From: Candidatus Altimarinota bacterium
Lineage (GTDB): Bacteria; Patescibacteriota; Gracilibacteria; BD1-5; UBA2023
Direction of reading: 5' to 3'
Assembly: GCA_943355085.1 (NCBI GenBank)
Contig: CALREC010000013.1
Coordinates: 1-9,285 of the forward strand
Length of the DNA stretch: 9,285 nucleotides
Below are positions 1 to 6,827 of this stretch, in pieces (within the stretch, counting starts at the first letter, position 1; each line of letters starts with the position of its first letter). The notes beneath the pieces were generated by a model. The model was not told the origin of the DNA. It worked only from the letters and a program-made list of their open reading frames with translations, and searched no databases. A program made the translations under genes and the position numbers.

Positions 1-1
1 A

Positions 2-223
2 TATAATAGCAAGGATCAGCGCTAAAGTAAATGCTTTACCACTTATAGAATACATGGTTATAATGATATTTCTCTCAGATTTTATTTTTGGTGTTTTTTT
101 CTCAGAAAAATCTAACTCCCCCATCTCTCAAGAAAGTTCATTGAAAATATTTCCCACGCTCTGTGAATCGTTTGATAAATCGATATAGTTTGTTGTTTCT
201 TCGGTATTCTGTGTTTCTTTCAT
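2..223 (-). CDS. Hypothetical protein, N-terminal part, likely membrane-anchored (cut by left window edge)
   Basis: I do not recognise this gene. It opens with ATG at 223 and stays open to the window edge for 74 codons if the single UGA (128-130, residue 32) is read as glycine. Residues 1-55 are hydrophilic, with many E, T, N and S and later a lysine cluster (EKKTPKIKSER). From about residue 64 a hydrophobic stretch (AFTLALILAII) begins that looks like the first half of a membrane helix, so the N-terminus is probably cytosolic and followed by a transmembrane segment. No Shine-Dalgarno precedes the ATG; the 12 nt upstream are 11/12 pyrimidine. A TTGTAT/TACAAT promoter lies just upstream, so it is probably transcribed separately from dinG. 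Existence is moderately supported and function is unknown. Confidence 0.6.
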
Positions 224-301
224 GGTAGAGAAAGAATAATAAATTAAAATATATCGAGAATCATTGTAACATAAAAGCAAAAAAAATACAAAAAAAGCAC
301 T
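224..301. other. AT-rich spacer between dinG and the edge gene
   Basis: On the minus strand the spacer begins, right after the dinG stop, with T7 and T8 tracts (about 270-300). These could end dinG transcription, helped by a weak A/U pairing with the lysine-codon A-run at the end of dinG. No GC-rich hairpin is present, so a terminator call would be weak. Confidence 0.3.
263..291 (-). promoter_or_regulatory. Putative promoter of the edge gene
   Basis: On the minus strand TTGTAT (291-286) and TACAAT (268-263) are separated by 17 nt, a normal sigma-70 spacing. The -10 matches consensus at 5 of 6 positions and the -35 only at TTG. The expected leader to the ATG at 223 is about 33 nt. Confidence 0.4.
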
Positions 302-2989
302 TTACATCTTCTTTTTTTTGAGCATGTGTAAGAAAAGCTCCTTGGTGCCCGAGCGTATTTTGATTCCTTCCGGAAATCATTCTTTTACCTTTTCTCACCA
401 AGGAGATGCTATTCGTGGATCTAAAAGAATAATAATCCCTTTATCTGTCTTGGTTCGAATGAGTCGTCCGAGTCACTGGCGGAGCTTGATAATCATAGCT
501 GGGAGGGAATATTCGAGAAAACTGTCACGGTAGAGTCGGGAACGTGCTATAAACACAGGATCGGTTGGAACAGCAAATGGAAATTTGTAGATAATGAGTG
601 TTTCAAGATTTTTTCCAGGTATATCAATCCCTTCCCAAAAACTATCAGTCCCAAAAAGTACAGAGGAGTCAGCATGTTTTCGAAAGTATTCAATCATACG
701 TGCTCTCCCTCAAGAAAGACCTTGTGTCATGAGAACTATCTCCTCTTTTTTCAATCTTGGATTGATGTGCAGAAAAACTTCTTTGATACTCATAAACGAA
801 GTAAACAGTCCGAGTGCTCGACCTCGTACGATCGAGAGAATATCTCCGATAAAATCATGTACTCGTTCCCGATCAACGCTATTTTTTATATCTCCAATAT
901 CGGACGGTATAAAAAGGAGCGCCTGAGTTGCATAATCAAAATCGGATGCGAGAACATGTTTGGAAAAACTCTGCATGGATAGCGATCGATCAATATAAGA
1001 AAAATCCCCATGAACCGAAAGGGTTGCAGATGTTGCGATACAGGCATCGAGCGAATGATAGAGCTTATCATCCAAGACCTTTCCGACATGCAGTGGTGTC
1101 ATGGAAGCGCATGTCTCATCATTTTTTGTGGAAATAACCTTGATATAATCTTTCTCTTGTTCACGACATATGGTCTCTAAGACGCGGAGCCCGACCTCTA
1201 TAGACGCAATAGGACGATCCATCTGCAGATAGAGAGCTTCTGGAGCCCCATAAAGATGAGTGATAAGTTCATGGATACGGTCTCTAAGAGCATCGAGTAT
1301 TCGAGCGATTCACACAACTCCTTCTTGTTTAAAAAAGTTTGCTTCTATGAGCGTTTGATTGTATTTATTATCGCCTGATTGTGGCACGCGAAAAGCAAGG
1401 TATCGATAAAGCGTATCAAAAACCATACCAAAATTGAGAACGATAGACTCGCTTATATCACGAAAACCTGGGAAAATAAACGGCTCTACTACAGGCTTTC
1501 CCTTCTGGTTCTGGCGCTTCATGATAAGGTCTATACTAGCAAGCGCATCTTCAATCTGCGAAAGTGTTATCGAGTATTTTAGTGCATCGGTTGCCACTGC
1601 TTCAAGATTATGCACCTCATCAATCACCAAAAGTTTGATATCGGGAAGAATCTTGGAAGGTGTATCCTCGGTTGTTTCCGAGAGAAGCAAAGCATGATTT
1701 ATGATGATAATATTTGCAGTTTTTGCTTCTTGACGGACTCGGTAGAGAAATTCTTCTTTCCGGTATGGATTTTCGGGAATCAAAACACGTCGATCGTTGG
1801 AGCGAAGACGATCAATTATCGAGTATTCCTGACCGTACCAAGAAAGCTCATCGAGCTCTCCATACTGAGTCTTGGTAAGCCAAAATAAAATCTTGGCCAC
1901 AACGATATACTCAATCTCTTCTCAGAGATCAGATTCAAGATACTCAAAAAATAAAAAGAGACTCAGATAATTAGAACGTCCTTTTATTTTTGTCACAGAA
2001 AAATTATCGATTCAATGTGCACGAAACAATGATCGTATGGCAGGAATGTCTTTTTCAAAAATTTGATCTTGAAGTGTTTTAGTATTGGTTGATATATATA
2101 CGGATTTGCCAGTTTGAATAGAGGCAATAATTGAAGGTATGCCATAAGCAAAAGTTTTCCCGACTCCGGTTGGTGCTTCTATAAGCAGAAGCTCTTTGTT
2201 ATGAAGGGCTTGTGTTGTAAGTATGAGCATCTTTTCTTGCTCAAGACGTTCTTCGAGCTGAATATCTCATCATTTCTTGAGTATATCTTGCCAGGAGATG
2301 GAAAGTGTATCATCATGAAAAAATACAAGCTCCGGTATCGCTTTTCGATACATTAAGATAAAGGTTTCTATATCCGAAAGAGACACAGATTTGCGCGGAA
2401 AGCCTGCATATTTCAGAACATAAGATAATCCGCTCTGCGGGCTAATGGTAGATGCCAAGTAGGAGAGGATAATACTTCCCGCTTCGTCTATATTTCGCAT
2501 ATGTTCGATACAATGCTCAAAAAGCACTACAGTAGCTTGTGTATCTGGAAGAGCGCGGTGTGCGCTCTCAAAATATTTACCAAAACTCTCAAGTAGGCTT
2601 CCGAGATTGAGACTCTTTGCATCAAAAAAAAGAAACTCAGCAATCCGAAAAGTATCCAAGAGCAAACGAGACCCCACATCTACTCCATACTCTCGAAAAA
2701 ATGATATATCAAAATCGACATTATGTCCGAGAAGAGGACTTCCATCAGACAGGAAATCTAAAAGCTTCGGTCGAATATCCGAAAAAAAAGGAGCATCTTT
2801 CAGATCTTCATCGGTTATGCTTGTTATATTAATGGTCTCAGGAGACAGGGGAAAGCCAGGATTTATGAGCGTTGTGTAACGTTCCAGTATTCCTGTTTCA
2901 TCAAATTTTATAAGAGCCAGTTCGATGATGGCATCGTTTTTAGGATCAAGTCCAGTGGTTTCGAGATCAAATGCTATAATCGATGGCAT
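302..2989 (-). CDS. dinG: DinG-type exonuclease-helicase fusion (DEDDh exonuclease plus XPD-like superfamily 2 helicase)
   Basis: This is one 895-residue gene, close to the roughly 930 residues of Bacillus DinG, interrupted by nine UGA codons that must be read as glycine (at 2272, 2269, 2014, 1924, 1312, 712, 475, 397 and 379, first bases). Residues 1-240 form a DnaQ/PolC-epsilon-like 3'-5' exonuclease: D8 and E10 in FDLETTG, D94 in GHNVDFD, and H144/D149 in HRALPD. After tandem UGA-UGA (residues 240-241) comes the helicase: Walker A TGVGKT with K278, DEVH at 457-460, GTDSFWEG at about 780-787, and motif VI with Q838, G839 (UGA) and GR 841-842. The iron-sulfur domain region (336-433, from KGRSNYLS to NHALL) has no cysteine, as in Staphylococcus DinG. 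The likely role is DNA repair nuclease and/or helicase activity in the cytoplasm. The start is fixed by the exonuclease motif beginning at residue 5. The stop is TAA. Confidence 0.93.
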
Positions 2990-3077
2990 GCCAGTAAAGA
3001 TGAGCCCTTACCAAGAGTCACCCTGATCACAAAAATGAGAGGGGAGAAATGAAGGATAAATAAATCAGTTTGTCCTC

Positions 3078-3105
3078 ATTATAGAGAAAAAGAGAAAAAA
3101 TCCAA
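3078..3105 (-). promoter_or_regulatory. Putative dinG promoter
   Basis: On the minus strand TTGGAT (3105-3100) and a perfect TATAAT (3083-3078) are spaced 16 nt apart, implying a leader of roughly 80 nt before the dinG ATG at 2989. Its -35 lies back to back with the -35 of the tRNA promoter. Confidence 0.5.
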
Positions 3106-3111
3106 AAAAGA

Positions 3112-3140
3112 TTGGACAAAATTAAGTTTTTCTATACTAT
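3112..3140 (+). promoter_or_regulatory. Putative tRNA-Lys promoter
   Basis: TTGGAC (3112-3117) is followed 17 nt later by TACTAT (3135-3140). An overlapping TATACT (3133-3138) is the alternative -10, at 15 nt spacing. The tRNA starts about 45 nt downstream. The -35 is weak by consensus. Confidence 0.4.
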
Positions 3141-3184
3141 ACGCCCACGTTTTCAAAAATAACAAATTTCAATTCCCACTTTAT

Positions 3185-3260
3185 GGGAATGTAGCTCAGT
3201 AGGTAGAGCAGCGCCCTTTTAAGGCGAAGGTCCCGGGTTCGAGCCCCGGCATTCCCACCA
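3185..3260 (+). tRNA. tRNA-Lys(UUU) with encoded CCA
   Basis: The full cloverleaf can be drawn. The 7-bp acceptor stem pairs GGGAATG with CATTCCC. The D arm is GCTC/GAGC. The anticodon arm has four pairs plus a G-A mismatch at 27/43, around loop CTTTTAA with anticodon TTT. The variable loop is AGGTC, and the T arm is CCGGG/CCCGG around TTCGAGC. The discriminator base is A, followed by a genomically encoded CCA (3258-3260). At 76 nt the length is standard. The tRNA is transcribed alone and ends in a strong terminator 14 nt downstream. The UUU anticodon decodes lysine AAA/AAG and carries U34, the position modified by Elp3, whose gene lies just beyond on the opposite strand. Confidence 0.97.
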
Positions 3261-3274
3261 TTTGTCACTAAAAG

Positions 3275-3294
3275 ACCCCCGAAAGGGGGTTTTT
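3275..3294. terminator. Bidirectional intrinsic terminator between tRNA-Lys and elp3
   Basis: CCCCC-GAAA-GGGGG (3276-3289) is a stable GNRA-capped hairpin with an added A-T pair. It is followed by TTTTT on the plus strand. On the minus strand the same stem is followed by TCTTTT. It therefore fits the end of both the tRNA transcript and the convergent frr-elp3 transcript. Confidence 0.85.
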
Positions 3295-3370
3295 ACGTTT
3301 CGTATACTTACAATCTAAGTGCAACTTTCTCAATAATCAAAATAATAGGATAAAAAACACCTCACCTTTC

Positions 3371-5056
3371 TTACTGCTCTATTTTTTTCATCATATATTC
3401 TTCCTTGAGTTCATATCCTATTTTCTCATAGTATCCACGAACTCCCACTCATGCAATCACTGCTATCTTTTCAATCATCGGGTACTTGTCTCTGACAATT
3501 GTTTCTGCGCAAAGTGTGAGGCGTTTCCCAAATCCCATATGTTGGCCGCTACCATCTGGTTTTTCTCCCACTCTGAGCTGATCTCAAAAGGTATGAATTT
3601 CTCGTATGATTGCAGTATTTCTCAGTACAGAAATTGGGTGCTCCGACCCATCAAATATTTGTGATGGTATCCTGAGTCTAAGGAGTGAAAAAATAGTTCG
3701 ATCAGTAGGATCCAGCCACTGGAGAAGATATTCTTTTCCGCCACTTGCGCTGTATTCAGTTATATCGAGGATAGCATCTTCTGGTTTATTGGTTTTATCT
3801 CTGATTTCTCGTGCGGATATATCTTTGCGTATTATGCCCAACTCTTGCATACGTAGATCAGTGACTTGCCTGAGATTTGCTAGGTGAGATCCAGCAAGTA
3901 TCTCAGAAGAGGGAATGTCCCTATACATCCGATTTAATCGAATGTATTCGGGTATAATCCCTTGCATCTTTGCCATCAGATTCACAAGAGTTTCATCATC
4001 ATAGGGGTCAAAACCACCACTTCGCCAAATACCTTCTAGCTCAGTAAAAGGCGTTACGACCATGGGGTATATTTTGAGTTCATCGGGGCGATAATCAGGA
4101 TTGTCAAAGATTTCTGCGAGACTTTTCATGTCTCTTTCAGGAGTACTGCCGAGCAGGTTTGGCATCATGTGTGCCACCACTTTAAATCCTGCATCTTTCA
4201 GAATCTTTGTTGCGGCAATGGATTCTCGATTTCCATGACCACGCTTGCTTATCATATTGATCTCATCGTCAGTCGATTGATAACCGATTTCGACTCGAGT
4301 TATACCATATCTTCTGAGCCTCATGATCTCCAAATTGTGAAGTTCATCGGGGCGAGTCTCGATAGCTATTCATATTACACGACTCTCGGCTGTTTGATTA
4401 CGTTTTTTTGCTTCATCGAGCGTAGAGGATTTTTGCATCTGAAAATTTGGATCGATCTCGAAACTCGCAAACTTTTCACCACTCATTTCTGTTTTGAGGA
4501 GATTTTTACGCAGTTCTGCATAAGTGGTGTGCGCATCGTAGATATCTTTGATGTATGACTCTTGGTAGAGGAGGGGATAGACGCTCCAAGTTCCTCCTAT
4601 GATACGGATATCACACTTCTCTATCCGATGACCAGTGATTTCAAGTGATCGGAGTCTGTTCCATATCTGGCGAATGGGATCGAACTCGTTTAATTGCGCA
4701 CGCATGACTGCTGGTTCATTTGGTACGTAGCTTTTTGGGAGATCTGCATAGCTTGGACAATACACACATTTACCCGGGCATCCCCATGGTTTCGTTAAGA
4801 TAGAGATGACCGAGACACCCGATAAGCTTCGCACCGCTCGTTTTCTGAGAAGCTTCCAAACTCGGGTATCATACTGTAAAATACCCTCATTTACAAGGAT
4901 ATTGTATCTGTCTATGAATGTTATTCCAGAAATTCCTTTTGGAAGTTTATATTCCCGATAGATTTCATTTTTAAATGTATGAAATTGCTCTTTGGTAATA
5001 ATTTCCGTGTGCAGAGAGAGTTCTTGGAGTATGCGGTCCGTTATTGTATTGAGCAT
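3371..5056 (-). CDS. elp3: Elp3-like tRNA U34 carboxymethyltransferase (radical SAM plus GNAT)
   Basis: This 561-residue protein has the length and domain order of bacterial and archaeal Elp3. It is one gene only if three UGA codons are glycine: residue 229 (VIG-IAIETRPD), 491 (G-DQLRVGEKP) and 536 (IAG-VGVRGYYEKIGYE). The N-terminal region is followed by a radical SAM domain with C93-x3-C97-x2-C100 (CPGKCVYC), IGGTW, ETRPD and VEIGYQSTDDEI. The C-terminal GNAT acetyltransferase has the acetyl-CoA motif QHMGFG (505-510) and ends in KEEYMMKKIEQ. Known Elp3 enzymes use acetyl-CoA and S-adenosylmethionine to place a carboxymethyl group on U34 of tRNAs. The gene starts 4 nt after the frr stop, so the two are probably co-transcribed and translationally coupled. 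A purine-rich GGAAGAAGAGA lies inside the end of frr but is too far upstream for a classical ribosome binding site. The stop is TAA. Confidence 0.93.
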
Positions 5057-5060
5057 TGTA

Positions 5061-5600
5061 TTAGATTTTCATTATCTCTTCTTCCTTGTGCTTGAGCATT
5101 TTTTCTATGAGAACAATAGCCTCATCGACATATTTTTGTAGATCTTTTTCTTGTTGTTTGACCACATCCTCACCGACACTTTCATCTTGGTTTTTTATTT
5201 TCTTGAGATAATCCTGGCGAATATTGCGCACTCCTACTTTTCAATCTTCAGCAAGCTTTTTGGCAATTTTTACGAGATCTCGGCGGCGTTCCTCAGTAAG
5301 TGCCGGAATTCGAATTAATACAGACTCTCCATTGTCCTGGGGATTGAGTCCGATATTTGCATCATTGATAGCCTTGGAGATATCGCGAAGCACTGAGCGG
5401 TCCCAGGGTTGAATGGAGATAGTTTGCGCATCAAGTGTAGATACAGAAGCAACATTTCGTAGTGGTTGAACCGAACCATAAGCCATGACCGTAATACTTT
5501 CAACTATAGCAGGATTAGCACGTCCTACTTGGAGCTTTGCAAATTCATCATGGAGATGCTGTTCGGCTTTTTCGAGATCAGATGATACAGTATGTAACAT
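5061..5600 (-). CDS. frr: Ribosome recycling factor (RRF)
   Basis: At 179 residues this is close to the usual 185. Family features in order are the N-terminal helix with KLQVGRANP, YGSVQPLRNVASVS, an IQPWDRS-like strand, GLNPQDNGES, the very typical PALTEERRRDLVK, then AED-G-KVGVRNIRQD, and a charged C-terminal helix ending in KHKEEEIMKI. Residue 120 is encoded by UGA (5241-5243), exactly where the conserved AEegR/KvaVRNiR segment continues, so the gene is whole only with UGA as glycine. RRF works with EF-G to split post-termination ribosomes in the cytoplasm. I chose the ATG at 5600 because MLHTVSSDLEKA aligns with the family N-terminus; an in-frame ATG at 5642 would add 14 atypical residues. 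There is no Shine-Dalgarno, and the 12 nt upstream are 10/12 pyrimidine. It is the first gene of a probable frr-elp3 operon. Confidence 0.95.
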
Positions 5601-5778
5601 AGCGGAGGAAGTTATAAATAGTGAATACATATGAGTATACAATTATTGCAGCAATATCATTGTATGTATGTAGTATATATATTTTCTTTCATAAGAAAAG
5701 ATTTTTTTGACAAAAAAGTTAAAAAATATACAATCACGGGCGTAACTACACTTATTTATATATTAATCTTTCTGCTTT
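5601..5778. other. Divergent intergenic region between frr and the surface-protein gene
   Basis: This AT-rich spacer holds the promoter of the plus-strand surface-protein gene and presumably the frr promoter. On the minus strand TACAAT (5664-5659) and TATACT (5639-5634) are candidate -10 boxes for frr, but neither has a convincing -35. Plus-strand reading frames here have no recognisable product. Confidence 0.35.
5707..5734 (+). promoter_or_regulatory. Strong sigma-70-like promoter of the surface-protein gene
   Basis: A perfect TTGACA (5707-5712), a 16-nt A-rich spacer and TACAAT (5729-5734, 5 of 6 consensus) form the best promoter in the window. The predicted start near 5741 gives a leader of about 38 nt. 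Confidence 0.65.
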
Positions 5779-6507
5779 ATGCATACGAAAAGTCTTCTTG
5801 GAATTATTTTATTACTCACAACGAGTCAGGCTTTTGCTTCGGTTGGTGATTATAAAGAAATTGCCTGTAGTGCTGATTATTTTACCACAAATAGCTGTAC
5901 AACTTGTTTTGAGTGAAAGGCTCTAGGTCTTGGTGATCAGATCAACGGTCTTTACGACTCTTGGACCAATAAAAATACAAATGAACAACTTATCTACAAA
6001 GATGAGCAAACTATGCCTGAAATGGTGCCAACCTCGCCTGGAACAGTTTTTGTGACGAATCCTCTAGATCCAAATGCATATTGGAAATATGGAAGTCAGT
6101 TGATATGGACAGACAGCGTCACTGGAACAGGAAAGCAAGAATTTATGCTCGATGCTGGTAAATCTATAAAGTTTCTTGAAGCAGAACTTGGAGCTTCCCA
6201 TACGCTCACTTCTACAGATAAAAAAACAGGTGAGGTTATTGGAGTTCTAAAATTTCCGCTCAGTTATCATGATGTGGATGCTGATGGAAATGAACAAAAA
6301 AAAGAGACACATATTGAATGTGTTTCATATACGGCAAATATTGCTGCCGCAGTAACTCCCGTGGTTCCTGTAAAACCAGTAGTGCCTACTAAACCAGAAC
6401 CAAAGAAGCTTACAACAGTAAAAACTGGACCCGAGTCACTTATTCTTATGACACTTGCACTCTTTATTGCTGCTGGAGTAATTCTTCTGCGTAGTAGAAA
6501 AGCTTAA
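5779..6507 (+). CDS. Exported surface protein with C-terminal TGPE-transmembrane anchor
   Basis: I do not recognise a named family. The 242-residue protein starts MHTKSLLGIILLL, a classical signal peptide with probable cleavage after AFA (residue 20). The mature part has cysteines at 30, 40, 43 and 181 that could form disulfides outside the cytoplasm. UGA at 5914-5916 gives glycine 46 (CFEG-KALGLG). A middle region (about 79-185) is rich in T, S, G and acidic residues and looks beta-rich. A proline/lysine-rich linker (about 192-210, VVPVKPVVPTKPEP) then leads to KTGPE (TGPE 216-219), a hydrophobic helix (about 220-238) and a basic RSRKA end. That tripartite tail resembles a cell-wall sorting signal or a simple membrane anchor. 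It has its own promoter, and the stop is TAA. Localisation is well supported; function is unknown. Confidence 0.85.
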
Positions 6508-6578
6508 TTGTCAGAAGTTTTCCATAAAAAGTCTTGTAGACAATAAGAAATAATACATAGAGCATCGCGAGTTGCCTC

Positions 6579-6612
6579 ATATGAAAGCCCCTTGTCCGAG
6601 GGGCTTTCATAT
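6579..6612. terminator. Strong hairpin, probable terminator of the surface-protein gene
   Basis: Thirteen perfect pairs (ATATGAAAGCCCC at 6579-6591 with its complement at 6600-6612) enclose an 8-nt loop. The descending arm contains GGGGCTTTC, as in many terminators, but no run of T follows on either strand. It lies 72 nt past the TAA, between two co-directional genes. Confidence 0.55.
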
Positions 6613-6785
6613 AAAATATGTAGTACGTGAGAAACAAATACTGCCAGATACTTATGAGATTCAACATAGGTCTTATCCTGTATATTCTTGAGGTCCGTAT
6701 CTATAACCGGATACTTTTGGACTCATATGTACTATGTCAGTTATGGAAAAACCAGTAATTCATTTCCTTTTTCATTCTTTTTACA

Positions 6786-6791
6786 TACAAT
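6786..6791 (+). promoter_or_regulatory. Candidate -10 box for uvrD
   Basis: TACAAT at 6786-6791 repeats the -10 of the surface-protein and edge-gene promoters, at a similar distance (36 nt) from the ATG. No good -35 is visible. A second possible -10, TATATT at 6812-6817, would give a nearly leaderless mRNA. Confidence 0.3.
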
Positions 6792-6827
6792 CCTCGTTGA
6801 AATTTAGTCATTATATTCATTTGCTTC

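Larger units (their letters stand above)
6508..6827. other. 320-nt spacer before uvrD
   Basis: I see no convincing gene here. It contains a 13-bp hairpin (6579-6612) that probably ends the upstream transcript. A weaker two-tier inverted repeat follows: GTCC-GTATC at 6693-6701 against GATAC at 6710-6714 and GGAC at 6719-6722. Candidate uvrD promoter boxes lie at its end. Confidence 0.5.

Noticed and set aside
318..926. Overlapping plus-strand reading frames opposite dinG
   Set aside because: They are shadows of the long minus-strand helicase and show no recognisable domain.
4169..4558. 129-codon plus-strand frame opposite elp3
   Set aside because: It lies wholly antisense to conserved Elp3 radical SAM sequence and has no independent features.
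5631..5849. 72-codon plus-strand frame with hydrophobic segments
   Set aside because: It overlaps the promoter and signal-peptide region of the surface-protein gene in another frame; its hydrophobicity comes from AT-rich DNA.
6464..6667. 67-codon minus-strand hydrophobic frame
   Set aside because: It runs through the end of the surface-protein gene and the hairpin, with no family likeness or promoter.
6693..6722. Riboswitch or structured leader before uvrD
   Set aside because: Only a 5-bp plus 4-bp stem with a TTTT bulge is visible, with no match to a known riboswitch core.
5628..6729. CTCATATG repeated at 5628-5635 (minus), 6576-6583 and 6722-6729
   Set aside because: It is an 8-mer with a palindromic AT core in AT-rich spacers; three copies could easily be chance and the contexts differ.
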